A DNA stretch of 64,000 bases from Priapulus caudatus (lineage: Eukaryota > Priapulida > Priapulimorpha > Priapulimorphida > Priapulidae). Below the pieces are notes generated by a model. That model had not been told where the DNA came from, made no database searches, and saw nothing but the letters and a program-made list of their open reading frames with translations. Below, one piece after another: positions 33,136 to 45,752 of the stretch; within the stretch, counting starts at the first letter, position 1, and every line of letters begins with the position of its first letter. Location of the stretch: the NCBI RefSeq assembly GCF_000485595.1, contig NW_014577664.1, positions 67,606 to 131,605 of the forward strand, given 5' to 3'. The position numbers and the translations under genes are program-made.

Positions 33136-33360
33136 AACCTCTCATGCCCCCTCTGCAAACCTAGCTATTTAGTTCGCGGTATACTACAATCTGAAAATCT
33201 CCACCGCCACGTCCCACCCACACACAGAGGCAAATCTCGGTGCACGTAAAAAAAGCAAACGTCGTAAAAAAACTACATGAGCCCGTTGAAAAAAAAACAT
33301 ACATTCACGTCGCGCAACGGTGACAAGAGGTGTGGGTGGCGTGGCTCGGGGGTGGGTAAC

Positions 33361-33367
33361 GACGACG

Positions 33368-33400
<33 letters not shown>

Positions 33401-33402
33401 CA
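33361..33402. repeat. (AAC)n microsatellite
   Basis: A run of acaacaac after a few gacgac units. Confidence 0.95.
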
Positions 33403-33569
33403 CTCAAAGACAACGGATGCGAACTTTTACAGGCGCACGCGAAACGCGGGCTTCTAAAATCGAACATGACACCCGGGTCATTCTCGTGCCGATTATCTAA
33501 GGATCTATTCTAAGCCCTAAGGAGTCGATTGTCGAAACCGATTTCCCAGACGAGTCAGCGAAGCACAAA

Positions 33570-33591
33570 CACGCACGCACATACACACACA

Positions 33592-33642
<51 letters not shown>

Positions 33643-33660
33643 NNNNNNNNNNACACACAA
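33570..33660. repeat. (CA)n with embedded 10-N gap
   Basis: Units of cacgcacgcac pass into a pure CA run that is interrupted by ten N at 33643-33652. The gap is most likely unresolved repeat length. Confidence 0.95.
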
Positions 33661-33996
33661 TACACGCACGCTTTAATGCCTGAATCATTTGTTTATTGTA
33701 TTCCCAAAGCAGAAATTGATTAAAAGTTTCACTACGTTGCATAACATTACTTACAACATCTGCAGTGATTCCGTACCTATACCACACGAGTAAGCGGTAA
33801 CGACAAGAGTAATTTTCTCGTGACAGCCAAATATAAGCCAATTTGTAGAGAATGCTCCCTATTCTCTACGAAAGGAGAAAGAACCAAGAAAAAGCTAAAT
33901 ATAAAATCTGGCTGCCCTGTGTGGCAAGATAATATCAAGTATATATTATATTTTATATGTAGTATATAATATTAAACTATGATGACAGACTCGTAC

Positions 33997-34204
33997 CGTA
34001 TAAATAAATCGTGTTGCATAAAATTATAAAATAATCGGTCGCAATCGTGTTGCTCGAGCCAAACACCGTCGAAATGTACGCGTAGAAGACGGAGAACGAC
34101 GATAGGATGTAACAGATGATGAGTGTGGTAGCGAACGAGCCGGCCAGCACCACCCACGCATAGCCGCCGTCGACGTCGTCGCATCGTTGGCGTTCGCGCG
34201 CCCC
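33997..34204 (-). CDS. SLC16/monocarboxylate-transporter-like exon (TM1)
   Basis: One minus-strand frame encodes CDDVDGGYAWVVLAGSFATT, then LIICYILSSFSVFYAYISTV and FGSSNTIATDYF. The D-G-G-[YW]-x-W-V-V motif just before a hydrophobic first membrane helix, followed by S-F-x-V-F, is the signature of the SLC16 (MCT) group of major-facilitator transporters. These move monocarboxylates, thyroid hormone or aromatic amino acids across membranes. The proposed borders are cgccag before GGGGCG and a donor ACG-gtacgag; both are moderate. An in-frame TAG lies upstream and no ATG precedes the motif in frame, so the start must be in an earlier exon. Later transmembrane exons were not found. The longer frames over this site are out-of-frame shadows. 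Confidence 0.65.
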
Positions 34205-34209
34205 CTGGC

Positions 34210-35445
34210 GACATTTCCAGCGACAGTGGCGAGTTCGATTCTAGTGTTCACACGATTTTCATGCACGCGAAGTTGCGCACCGACACTCTTCGGAAATCAG
34301 TCGCTAATGGGAGCTAGCTCCGGGTGTGTAGAACTCCTGGCCGAGGTGTGTATGTTGTATGTGCGTGATACTCTCTATACAGCTATAAACTCGTGAAGCA
34401 GTGTGAAGGAAACTCGTGGCCACTTTACACGTACCCACCTACAATCGTCAATGCAATCTGTGATGAACTATGTATCAACCTGTGGCGCATGTCCCGCAGT
34501 AGCCGTGTTTGTGGTAACAAACAAAAAACTGTAGCTATAATACACGCGGTCTGAGAGTATGCTATAAGCTAGTGCTATTGACTGGAGGTAAACTCCTATA
34601 TAGGAAATCAATAGTGAGCATTCGAGCTGTCTAACGTTATACCATCACGCGATCAGTAGATACGATTCGTGACAGGTATCAACTGTTCGATCCACTCAGA
34701 GCCAGACCGCGTCATATTTTTTCCCCACAGGTTTTCCTGTTCTTACGCGTGTATGTACGATAATGTACACAGTCGTTCTCGATAGGTGGCGTTAGCGACA
34801 CGCAACAAAGGCGTTGAATGGTTTCCCAAGACGAGCTAAAGTTTAGTAAGCACAGACACCGACTAAATTCGAAAGCTGTGAGTTGTTGCAGGTATATAAT
34901 AGTTGTTGGGAGTAGCTAGCAGTTGTTGAAGTTGTTGACAGTTGTTGGGGGGTAGCAGATAGTTTCGGGAGGTTTAGCGATCTCACTCACGTTGATCGTG
35001 CCGTGTAGTGAACCGGCCAACACACACACACACCTTGAGACACGGGGTTCTACCACCACGTGAACCCCTTTGTGTGGCGCAGCAGACCTGCGGGACTTAG
35101 TGTTTTGCCCGGGCCCGGCTCATCATCTCGCTCGCCGCTGGAATGCGTCGCCACCAGCTTTGAACACAACAGCTAGACCCTGGCCTTTCGGCGGTGGAAC
35201 AAAACAAGACTCGGCGGCTTTCGACTCCGGCAGAAGAATGCGAGCTATGTGGACCAGTTCGCGAGACGCTGAATGCTCATACATGCGAGGAATTCCCCGA
35301 GCTCTGCGTCGCAGACGCTCCCCCCCCCTCTGGCTGGCATTCTCCTCCCCCCACCTCCCCATCCCCGTGAGAAGGCTGTATCTCACGCCGATTCCCATGC
35401 GTACACATTAATCTTTCCTTCGCAATGTCGACGGAGTCTAACACG
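34210..35445. other. No recognisable gene
   Basis: No start exon for the SLC16-like gene is visible. The stretch includes gttgttg-rich words at 34880-34960 and a (CA)n run at about 35020. Confidence 0.45.
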
Positions 35446-35451
35446 CATACA

Positions 35452-35553
35452 GCTAGCTCTAGTACTATAGCCCGCGTACAGTTGCCGCAGGCACATGCGG
35501 CAACCTGCGGCAACCTGCGGCAACTGTACGCGGGCGATAGTACTAGAGCTAGC
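35452..35553. repeat. 102-bp near-perfect palindrome, family B
   Basis: The left arm reads gctagctctagtactatagc, then ccgcgtacagttgccgcagg. The right arm is its reverse complement apart from one base. Between them is a short loop with ctgcggcaa direct units. Its outer ends resemble those of the palindromes at 46978, 47779 and 49203. Confidence 0.85.
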
Positions 35554-35929
35554 ATACAGCCCACTGGGGGCTGTTTACCTCGCTTGTTGTTTACCTCCCT
35601 TTCCTACAGGTACGAGTTCATATTTCTTTAAGATCCACTCCACGAAGGCCGAGTAGACCCAGGTAACATACCATCGGCACCGTAGTTTGCCCTACGGCCG
35701 GCCGGCTGTGCCTGAAGCTGTCACCAGTAGTAGCCACCACGTATATAACATGCGGTAGAAGAATCAATAGCGCGTGTCTTAATGAGCTGTCTATGCACGA
35801 AGGTGAAGGGTCATCGTGTGAAGAGCGAGCGGGGGGGGGGGGCGAACAGCGGTGAACTCACACGTGTACCTAACGGTGACCCGTGTGATCAACGCTAATG
35901 GTCAACTCGCACTTTGGACAACACCCGTG

Positions 35930-36110
35930 GCTACGCTAACTCATGTGTTCAAACCTTACTTGTACCACCCACTAATTCATGGGAGACACTAGTGGTCATA
36001 CCACACCAGTATCTCCCACTAATTCATGACAGACACCAGTGGTCACACCACACTTGTGCCTCCCACGTTGAGCAAGTGGGCAACTCAATCTGACTGGTCA
36101 CGGTGACCAT
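35930..36110. repeat. Degenerate ~48-bp tandem repeat
   Basis: Units built on cactaattcatgacagacac and cagtggtcacaccacacttg recur three to four times. A pure G run lies upstream at about 35831. Confidence 0.65.
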
Positions 36111-37133
36111 TGGTCAAAGCTAGTGGGTAAACTACGTTCGTACCTCGCGGGGAATTCGGTGCGCTCCACTTCACGGCTTCAGTCTTCCCCCGCTTATAGA
36201 ACGAACACTAGTGAGTATCAAGTAATTACTGCATCGAGGCCACGACGACGAAACAGCCTTTACTCGCGAAACTAGTAACACGAACCGCTAGAGAAATGAC
36301 GCCGGTCGCGCAATCATCTAAGGCGATAAATAGTCTATGGAAACATAGTAATGCACATCTATAATGCATAATTCTATAGTTTAATATCGAGTTCATGCTG
36401 CGTGTACTATATCTCGAAGAAACGGTCATGCGTCGAAAGACCATATTAAATAAATCATCAATCGCAAGTGCAGCGACTTTAGTCTCGCAGCCAGCTACAG
36501 CCTGATAGATCGCGCGCTACGGGTAGTAGAGAGTACTAGCAATTATAGTTTCATCCCGCTCACTCATACGAGCATTTTTAGACTAAGTACAGTCTGGCAA
36601 CGGCCATTGAACTGAATCTATCTAGCGGTCTGCTGTGAACGATAAAACGCTGACCGGATAAATACACGCCTCCCACGTTCCCTCCCAATCACGTTTTTAT
36701 CCGCCGGGTGAACCCAGCCAGAGTTCAAGTTCAAGAGCCACGCGTGCCTAGCTTTTGAATCGAAGGTCGTTTCATATTTACGTAACCCGGTTCGGGTATA
36801 TAGCAACATGCTTCTAATTAAACCATTTTTTTCTAATTTCGTAAACACTGCGGCACGCTGCCGTTCACCTATCATTCACCTATTATTAGCTGTGCTCCCT
36901 AGTAGCTTCGGTCAAGAAAAAAACCTGCCAATGTCTATCAGAGTTCGATAATTAAATTAGCATGATTAATCGGGAGAGCTCCGGGATGCTCGACGATCTA
37001 CACGCTAGATCGACTAATTAACCATCGATGGTTAATTAGTAACCAGACGAAGCAGATGATGCTTCAGGATCAAGAAGACAACGGACCTATGACGTTTACA
37101 TCATAACACGAAACGGCGCAGTAAACCTAATCC

Positions 37134-37166
37134 AGAGCGTATAAAGAGCCCTTCTTTATACGCTCT
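37134..37166. repeat. Palindrome of AGAGCGTATAAAG, family C
   Basis: The arms agagcgtataaag and its complement flank a few bases. The same arm forms the exact palindrome at 56821-56860 and appears as a single arm at 47720 and 49150. Confidence 0.75.
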
Positions 37167-37429
37167 TGACGTAATGTAAATGTAAATTTAAATGTGAATG
37201 CAACTGTCACATCTCCTGCAGCGTTTACTGACACTATGGTTTACCGCAGAAAGGTTTAGCAGTTACTTACAGTTACATGGCGCACCACGATCATTTACGT
37301 TCATCCGTGACCTGACGAACGCGGCTGCACTCAGCGCTGTGCAAATTCAGCACTTCAGACTGCAGTAAATTACCCCCGCACTCCGATTCCTCTCTCTTTC
37401 ACAAATGCAATATCAAGTTGACCAGGGGT

Positions 37430-37600
37430 TATTTTCTCTCTCTCTCTCTCTCACTCTCCTTTCCCCCTCCCTCCTGCACTTCCCCTCTCTCTTTCTTCCT
37501 CGTCTTTGTCGCTCTCTTCTCTCTCCCCCTTCATCATCTTTCCAACTTCTCTCCCTTGTCTCTGTCTCTATTTTCCTCCCTCAGCGGCCTTATTCTATCG
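37430..37600. repeat. CT-rich tract
   Basis: Degenerate (CT)n and (CCCTCT)n. Neighbouring stretches (36.1-38.6 kb) hold no recognisable gene. Confidence 0.75.
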
Positions 37601-38635
37601 TGCGCCGTAGTACTTCGGACTTCTACTCGGTTGCATTCAAATTTGTCCAATCATCTATAATTCGTCAATAACCCAACACCCTGTAACTACCTACCTAAAC
37701 ACATCGTCATCGGCGGTTCCACGGTGGTTCTCCGCAACCAACGACACACGCACGCGCAACGCAACCAACACCACACGCACGGGCAACGCTACTACATACC
37801 TCAACGCCCCCCACCACTACCCAGCCACCACCCACCCTTTTCGATTCTGTTTACACGCCATCGGGAGCCATTCATATGCCATTACGAATTGATGGCACTG
37901 CGGTGCGGGCTCTGGCGAGCTGCGCCTGGAGACTAATTAATAGCAGCTGGCGACATTACGGCCATGCATCGCGGGGACGTCTTTAGTCTCGGATGCTGCT
38001 GCTGCGATCGTCCACCGGCAGCGGTTCGGGTGCGACACAAAGCATATAGTGATACACACACGTATAAATTCGAGCAGCACGAAGTATGTTCGTAAATTCA
38101 GCATGTGCGAAAATTCGTTAAGCATGAGCGTAAATTCGAGCAGGTTCGTAGAGGCGACGCGTCCTTGTGTTGTGTAGAAGTAAACAACTTATCTGTCTCG
38201 GTCTGAGTCGCAATCGGTGGGGATAAACGGGCGAGTAAAATCAAAAGCACAGCAAACCTGTGGAAATATAGCCGACGTTTACTGAATAGATCTGACAACG
38301 CGTTAATTAGCGGTTAAAACAGCAGCTCGATTAACGAGACGCCCGCGTGCATTAAATTCGCTGCCACTTTAATTTCCATCATGGCGTCTCGCCGAGTAAC
38401 CCCGCAGACAGTCACGTGACTCTCGCTTTTATATTTAGCCGAAATATTAATCTGCGAGTACCATTCGTGAGAGCGAACGAATACTTGGCTTTCCTGTGCC
38501 TACAGGGGCCTACTGGGCCTACAGGGCGGTTACTATATATCTGTGGCGCTTACAGATCTATCGTAAATGCCTCCTAGTCAACAACTACTACGCGATCACC
38601 TAACAAAACTCGAGGCACCGATGGCGGTATAATAA

Positions 38636-38766
38636 CATGGTATACATTCCCCCTATGACAATTATCCCCCTTGCCTACATAATGCGCATGGGCAATAAAA
38701 GGCAAATCCCTACGCCCATGCGTAATGTAGAGCGGGCACGTTTGCCATAGGGGGGATATGTATACT
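38636..38766. mobile_element. Small fold-back element
   Basis: The left arm runs catggtatacattccccct and the right arm is the inverse agggggatatgtatac...accatg. Inside, catgggcaataaaaggcaaa and the inverse-like cgcccatgcgtaatgtag form a second, inner pairing. Total length is about 131 bases. Confidence 0.6.
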
Positions 38767-38971
38767 TGATACCATGCCACGGCGGCCCGGGCAAACAAAA
38801 GAAAATGTAGCACGCCCCCACCGCCGATTACATTTAACCGCCTATATCTACTCATAGGGTCGGGGCGGCCGCATCGGAATTTGCAGAGACTAGGGTAATC
38901 GATATATCTATCCACCCGGAGCGCAACGCGACGCGAAGTCTCCAATTTGAATTCACGCCTACCAGACTCAT

Positions 38972-39055
38972 CCGAGAGAGAGAGAGCGAGAGAGAGCGAG
39001 AGAGAGACAGAAAGAGAGAGCGAGAGAGAGAAAGAGAGCGAGAGAGAGAGAGAGC

Positions 39056-39087
<32 letters not shown>

Positions 39088-39331
39088 CACAGAGAGGGAA
39101 GGAGATAGAAAGATGCAGATAGGAGGAAGGTAGGGAGGGGGAGGGATGCAGGGAGGGAGGGGGACTTGAGGGAGGGAGGGGGAGACGGGATGAAGAGAGC
39201 GAGTGCGAGAGAAGACAGAGAGAGGGAAGGAGGGAGGGGGAGGGGAGGGGAGGGAGGGAGGGAGGGAGGGAGAGAGAGAGAGAACGAGAGACAGAAAAAA
39301 AGAAAAGAGCGAGAGAGAGAGAGAGAGAGAG

Positions 39332-39416
<85 letters not shown>
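38972..39416. repeat. Long (GA)n purine tract
   Basis: About 440 bases of gagaga with gggagg interruptions. The 183- to 289-residue Ser/Leu-rich frames here are artefacts. Confidence 0.97.
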
Positions 39417-39418
<2 letters not shown>

Positions 39419-39992
39419 CCGGGGCTGCGAGAACCAACCTCAACTGAACCTGCCGCCGCGCACCTCTCGCTGACCCGCGTTGGTGCTAGCCAGCCAGGGT
39501 CCGGCCAGCAACACATCAAAGCAATTCTATATACCAGCAGGAAATTACGCTCCGCAGCACCGACACCCGCCGTCTACCGCCGACCCTCGCTCGAACCTCC
39601 CCCCCCCCTCCCACCGCGCGCACGCAGCCGCCACGGGGCTGTGTGGAATCAGCCTAGCTCCGGACCTGTGACATTTACTTGAAGCCCTGGAAATCCAGGG
39701 AGCGTATATATAGGGTGATCAATAACGCCAGGCACAATAATCGATCGATGGCGAGGCCGCACCGGCGCTTATAAACGCGCGCGCCACAGTAATGTATGTC
39801 ATCGGAAATGCCACACTGTTTACGGTGTTACCAGCACTTGACCATTTCACCTGCGCAGGCGAGCGAGCGCACACACACGCACGCACATAGCGACCGTCGT
39901 CACGGCGCGCCTATAGTTTAGTAGCACGAGATAGAGCTAGCTTACGTGTTATGTAATAAAGCATGGAATTTGCTGAGATAACTAATGGTATT

Positions 39993-40330
39993 GGTACACC
40001 GCCACCAACCATCCCATCCTCACCAGCTATGTCACACAAAACCTCTCCCAACAGCGATCTTACCAAAATCCTTCCCACCCCTCTCCATCTCACCAAAACC
40101 CCTCCCACCTCATCTTCATCTCACCAAAACCCTTCATACCCCTCCCCATCTCACTAATGCCACTTCCTCCACCTCATATCACCGAAAAACCCCATGCCCC
40201 TCCCCATCTCACCAATGCCCCTCCCACATCCTCCCCCATATTACCAACGCCCCTCCCACCTCCTCCTCATCGCACCAAAAACTCCTCACACCCCCACCAG
40301 ACATCTCACCGACGCATCCCTTCACCCCAC
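39993..40330. repeat. Degenerate minisatellite of CCCCTCCCATCTCACCAA units
   Basis: Units near 35-40 bases long, each containing ctcccacctc and atctcaccaaaa, recur about eight times. Pro/His-rich frames follow from it. Confidence 0.8.
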
Positions 40331-40357
40331 CGTCACCAGCCATTGCTGGGATGCATG

Positions 40358-40412
40358 CACGGTACGGTACGGCACGGTACGGCACGGTACGGCACGGTAC
40401 GGGACAGTACGG
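40358..40412. repeat. Tandem GGTACGGCAC array
   Basis: Five near-exact 10-base units of ggtacggcac. Confidence 0.95.
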
Positions 40413-40594
40413 CACTGCACCGGCGGTGCACGCAGCGCCCCCCAGCATCACGCTGTGCCGAGATTCATTAGCAAATGGCTTCATAGGTGCGGGCAGCTGA
40501 CGGGGCGGGCCGCACAGCGAGGGGGGGTGGAGACCTCACACCACGCAGCTGCGACCGCATTAGCTTGGTTGGCTGGTGTACGCAACGCAATGAC

Positions 40595-40815
40595 CGCCTG
40601 AGAGTGAAAAACACCAGCAGCACCATCACCAGCAGCGGCAGCAGCACAATCACCAGCAACAGCAGCACCAGCAGCCGCAGCACCACCACCACCAGCATCC
40701 GCAGCAGCCACAGCAGCAGCAGCAGCAGCAGCAGCAAGTCGGCGGCAGCGACCATGAACTTGAACTTCGTTTTTTTCCTGTCGCGACAGGGGAAATTGAT
40801 TTTGTTGCGTGATGC
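40595..40815 (+). repeat. CAG/CAC repeat, possible His/Gln-rich coding
   Basis: A CAG-rich tract runs to about 40738. In one frame it encodes a Gln/His stretch followed by VGGSDHELELRFFPVATGEI and a stop. Mixed CAG/CAC/CCG codon use and the sensible downstream peptide leave open a coding exon. No good splice borders are seen, so I list it as a repeat. Confidence 0.45.
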
Positions 40816-40869
40816 CGGCTCTCGCGCCACATGCCCCAACCCTTTCCGATGCGTAGACACGTAATTATG

Positions 40870-43480
40870 TTACCCGGTAGTATTTACTTTGAGCTATTCA
40901 AGAGGGTAGGTAGGTTCATTGATCCGTAATTGACAGCAACATTTCCCAGATAACAGCTATATTGACCAGTCTTTAACAATGACAGACGAATCATAACATT
41001 AGAACTTAGAAGGTTATTATGCTAGCAGAACTATTATGCTTTAATTCTCACTTCTAATACTTGGCGATTAACAAGCACAGCGCCATATTAAACTTCAATT
41101 ATCAGAGCGAATGTACAAGCACTCACTAATATTTCGACATTATCTGCGTAATATAGCATTCGCCTTGATAGAATTTTGTTTAACAAAAGTATAATTAAAG
41201 ATGGCTGCTTTTCTCGAAATATTCGGCGTAATTGTGGAATAATTTCTCGCACAGTTCCTGAAGGGGGAGGGGGCTATGAATACAAGATAAATTCCTTTCT
41301 CATTCTCGTTGTCTACTGTTTCATAGAGTGTTTTTCAATACGCAAAAATTCCCGTCAGAGCCCCCTCTTCTATGTTATTGGCACTATTCACGCCCCAGCC
41401 GACTGCAGCTCGATCTACATTGGCAATCTGCCACCGGGGGTCGCGTTAAACTGGCACGGTGCCACGGCCGACGCGCTAGTATCAACAGATTTGGCTCCAA
41501 GGAGAACAGGTGTGGCTGCGAAGTGTGCAGCGTCGCTTGCGTAAGCGATCACCCACACCGACCGCACCGACCATTGGCCTCACCTCACGCGCAAAAGCAG
41601 TTCTTAATGAAAACTTGTGCGGAGTTGCATCGCACTAATTAACTTCCGGGCAATCAATTCGATCCTTGCCGATGCTCGCCAGAGAGAGACAGAGAGAGCG
41701 AACGGTGGGTGCCAATCGATCGCATCACGCGCGCGGGCGCGCGCGCGCGCAAACTCTTCGTACGTTTAGCACGGGTTGTGTGCTCTCGATAGCATGTGAC
41801 TCTGGGCGAACGCTCGTCGCTGGTAGGTAACACAACAACACGCTGGCAGCCTGGCACGCTGACAAATTGTTGCGCATGCACCTATAGGACTGACTGCCCC
41901 ACTCCACTGCCCCTCAGGCTGTTTTGAACGCTCACGAGCTCCAGCGAACAGATCACTTGAAACAATTCAACGAAGTAAATACTGTCGGGTAGTGATTAAA
42001 GACGAATCACGTTCTCGTGTGCGCTTTTGTCGCCCAATATGTACTCCGTGGGCAGCTCCCGTTCAGCCCTATACCCGACAGCATCACGTCCCACGGCAGC
42101 GAATTTACGCATTTATATTATGTCGCTCTAGATACTATGTTCTCGACATGAAAGGTGACATCAGCCCGTTTCGATATATCAGCGCCGTACGCCAGCGCAC
42201 ATTCGCAACGCGCGGCCGCCATTTGCAATTTTCTGCAACAAACATCGAATGCAGCTTTCAGCAAGCCATCCCACTACTCTCTCGTTCATCCTTTTATATT
42301 TTCTCTATTCACGGGACGCAGTATGGTGACAATGAAAGTGCAATGCTGCCTGAAACCGTCATTGTTTTATGACAAATGGAACGAAAACTGCGAAATATGG
42401 GGATAAGCAAATGCATGCAATTTCATTAATCGGGCACAATAGAGCTTTAAGCGTATTTACAGCAAGTGGGGAGGCTTGAATAAAAACATCTCACCACACT
42501 ATTCGTTTGATCCCAGGCGATCGCTGCTGCAACTACAGAACCGATATATAACTCCATCTTTGTTTCTATTTCAAGACAAGGGCACCTACATTCACTTGTT
42601 AAAACAACGCCCGTCCAGTGAGTTTCAGCAGATGGCTCCAATCTTACGAAATAGGCTTATTTTAATGGCCTGGGAGCTATACATTACTCGAGTGACATAT
42701 TTTTGTTTCTACTATTACTTTATTCCCCAAAATGTTGAAAGTGCGCGTGATGTGGTTGGCACCAGCTATTATAGCAACCGCCGGCGGATAATGTGTACTT
42801 GGCAGCAGTCTCCACATTTCCGACAACTACCCCTACCTCAAACTCAAATTACTGCGTCGTGACTTCGTCCTGAACACAACCCTCTTGCTCCCATCTAGCG
42901 ACCCCGTGAAGTAACTGCGAAAACTTGCGACCACGGAATGCGTCAATGTCTGGATTCGCGAACCGACACGGGGAAAGGCGGTTAGAAATCACCGAAATCG
43001 AAAGCGAAAATGCACGGAACTGCAGACACGTGACGAGCATGAGAAGCCAACAGCAACTAATATGGTAAAATACGTAAAAGCAATTAAACGCGAAAGAAAC
43101 CGGAGCAAACATGACGTGGCGTGGTTAGTTTGGAAGGAGGGGGTGTGGGTCGACTTTTCATAACGGGAACTCTAACGGATAAGACTTTTGAGAGCGTTAT
43201 CAACTATCAAGTAAAGAACCGAGTTTTTACGCGGCTTTTCATTAGCTTACAATGAAACCGACTTGCTCATTGGTCAGCGGTGCAACGTCATCGGACTGCG
43301 TCACAATACTACAATGGATTCCAAATTTCATGTAGATTTTATCAGGTTTGCAAACAGGTAGACGCCAGTCGTTGCTGCACGGAGCCGCGAGGGCGTGAAA
43401 TCAAGTGTAAACACCACACGTCAGATCTGTTTTATTGCGATGCGGATAAGATGCGAATATTGAACGTCGTGCCGGTCACA
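40870..43480. other. No recognisable gene
   Basis: Neither strand offers a supported exon. A short CG-rich run lies at about 41735-41750. Frames of 80-128 residues on both strands lack domain features. Confidence 0.5.
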
Positions 43481-43489
43481 GATTAGCAT

Positions 43490-43737
43490 GCGCACGCACG
43501 CACGCACACGTACATACACAGCACTTCTTTTCCAAGAAATACTGAATGCTGGCATTTCGATATCCGCCTGCACCCGCGTCAGTGCACGTGAGTCTGAGCA
43601 ACGCACACTCACATACATACACGCACTCACACACAAACACCCGCGCGCACGAACGCACGCACACACAACACTCTTTCGAGCACACACACGCACACCGTAC
43701 GCACGCACGCTCGCGCGCACGCACACACACGCTCGCT

Positions 43738-43781
<44 letters not shown>

Positions 43782-43862
43782 CACACAGACACACACCCAC
43801 ACACCAACAACACACACACACACACCACACCACACACACACACACACACACACCACACACAG
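43490..43862. repeat. Long (CA)n/(GCAC)n array
   Basis: About 370 bases of cacaca and gcacgcac with interruptions. The Cys/Val-rich and His/Thr-rich frames across it are artefacts. Confidence 0.97.
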
Positions 43863-44763
43863 CGCGTCGAACATCGCGTGGAACCATTTTCTTGCGATCT
43901 GCGCCGTATATGCCGAAACACGACGCCGCTTCACGAAGACAGCGTATGCTCAGTACGTTCACGTGCTTCAACCCCCCGCCCCCCCCCGCCACGCTCACGA
44001 TCGACGCGTCGTGTGATGCAAACAGCGCGCAGACAGACGATGCCCACCAAATTGCGCCACACCTGCGCACACACGCAGACGTGAACAAGACGCACCCTTT
44101 TTCCCCAAAACCATCGGGGGGGGAAGCGGGTGGGTGGGGTGGAGCGAGTGAGTGCGGGTGCTGCGAGTGCGTGGTGTGCGTGGCTGTGGCTGTTAAGGCC
44201 TCACGACGCACTTTTCCACATCTGCTGCACGCAACGCAGCCACCAGCGCTCGCCGCACCCACGCACTTACTTCCCCAGCACCGCTGCCCCCGATATTTAG
44301 ACGTGACTCAAGGAGTTTCTGCAATTGTGCCACGTGGTCTCAGCCGAGCAGAAGAGAAAGGGCCGTTCACCACCAGTATCCATACGCGCACTCGTACACA
44401 CGCTGACTCCTTCACCGCGCTCAACTCATGCATTGTCTAGGAAGAAAAACGTTTCCCTCCAGAAAAAATACGCACACAATAGCATCAATTAAGCACATAA
44501 ATGCCTAAATAACGCCGATCGAAAAACGCTAACCAAAAACCACACGGCACATAGCTTACACGTAAATACAATAAAAACGCGGGCTCTACATATGAAAACC
44601 ACCGTTTACCAAAACACACGCACAATTAGACACATTTAAACGCATACCACTGTAATGGCTTTCTCACTATAATATAAACGTATCTGTGTTAGGCGCTCGC
44701 GCAACGCTTGGGTGGCTCATTAAGATTTTTAAGGACCGTTTGAAACGTGCGGAGACCACATAA

Positions 44764-44992
44764 TTCATGTTGATTAGTCCAGCGTTCTCTGGCCGTTGTA
44801 AATCATCTTAGAACTCACGCTTAACCGATGCTATTTCATGTTGATTAGTCCAGCGTTCTCAGCGTGTCTAATCATCTTAGAACTCACGCTTAACCGATGC
44901 TCTTTCATCGTTGATTAGTCAGCGTTCCTCTAGCGTGTAAATCATCTTACAACTCATGATTTCACGCAACGCTTAACGGATGCTACACGCGA
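44764..44992. repeat. Three tandem copies of a ~76-bp unit
   Basis: Each unit has ttcatgttgattagtccagc, then taaatcatcttagaactcac and cttaaccgatgct. Copy three differs by several single-base indels. Confidence 0.88.
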
Positions 44993-45359
44993 TACACGCA
45001 GTAGCCGGGGTAGGCGTAAAGTGTCTCGCTGGTCCGCTCTCACCTGAATTGCGCGAATTAGCGAATTATTAGCCGTTTATAATAGACGCGCCTCAATTTT
45101 TCACACGAAATGTCCTATATTATTATGAATCATGCGTCTACAATTTTCGACGCATACACGATGATGAACCCACACAACCTTCTTTCGCTTACCCCTTACC
45201 CTTCTTTGACCCTGTCTTTGTCTGTCTGCTTGTCTGCGGCACTGACTGTCAACATGCATGTCTGTCCGTCTGGTCTGCCTCTCTTTCTCTCCCCACCACG
45301 TCTCTCTCTCTCGCCTCGCCTTCCCTTCCAATATCTTAACGCTACATATTATGGCCATA

Positions 45360-45485
45360 TAATTATATTATATATATTATCTAAGAGCTAATAAACACCA
45401 GCGTATTATTAGCTCTTGATATTATATATATTATATATATATATATATATATAATAATATATATATATATATATATAATATATAG
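45360..45485. repeat. AT-rich palindromic region
   Basis: Runs of atatata flank the inverted pair taagagctaataa / ttattagctctt. Confidence 0.8.
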
Positions 45486-45597
45486 GAGTTTAGCAGCAGC
45501 TTTGTTAGCATGCAGCCGTGTTCCCACCACAGGCCGCTTCGTATCAATAATGTACTAGATTATCATGAGACGGGAGAATGTCTCTCTCGTGTCGTCA

Positions 45598-45752
45598 TCA
45601 ACATCGTCGTCGTCGTCATCGTCATCACCATCATTGTCATCATAATCCTTGCCATCATAACTATCGTCGTCATCGTCATCATCGTCGTCATCGTCATCAT
45701 CGTCGTCATCGTCATCATCGTCGTCATCGTCATCATCGTCGTCATCAGCATC
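45598..45752. repeat. (ATC/GTC)n trinucleotide array
   Basis: Regular blocks of gtcatcgtcatcatc, a 15-base higher-order unit, repeat at least five times. The Asp-rich minus-strand frame and Val/Ile-rich plus-strand frame are its translations. Confidence 0.93.

Noticed and set aside
33972-34266. The two longer minus-strand frames at the SLC16-like site
   Set aside because: Arg- and Thr-rich out-of-frame readings; only the third frame has the DGGYAW motif and a membrane helix.
38574-39682. Frames of 159-289 residues
   Set aside because: They translate the 440-bp (GA)n tract and show no domain outside it.
43421-44440. Cys/Val-rich and His/Thr-rich frames that look like cysteine-rich secreted proteins
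   Set aside because: They arise from (CA)n and (GCAC)n repeats; cysteine spacing has no family pattern.
44764-44992. CRISPR-like array of three repeats
   Set aside because: The 76-bp units are contiguous with no unique spacers, and the genome is eukaryotic.
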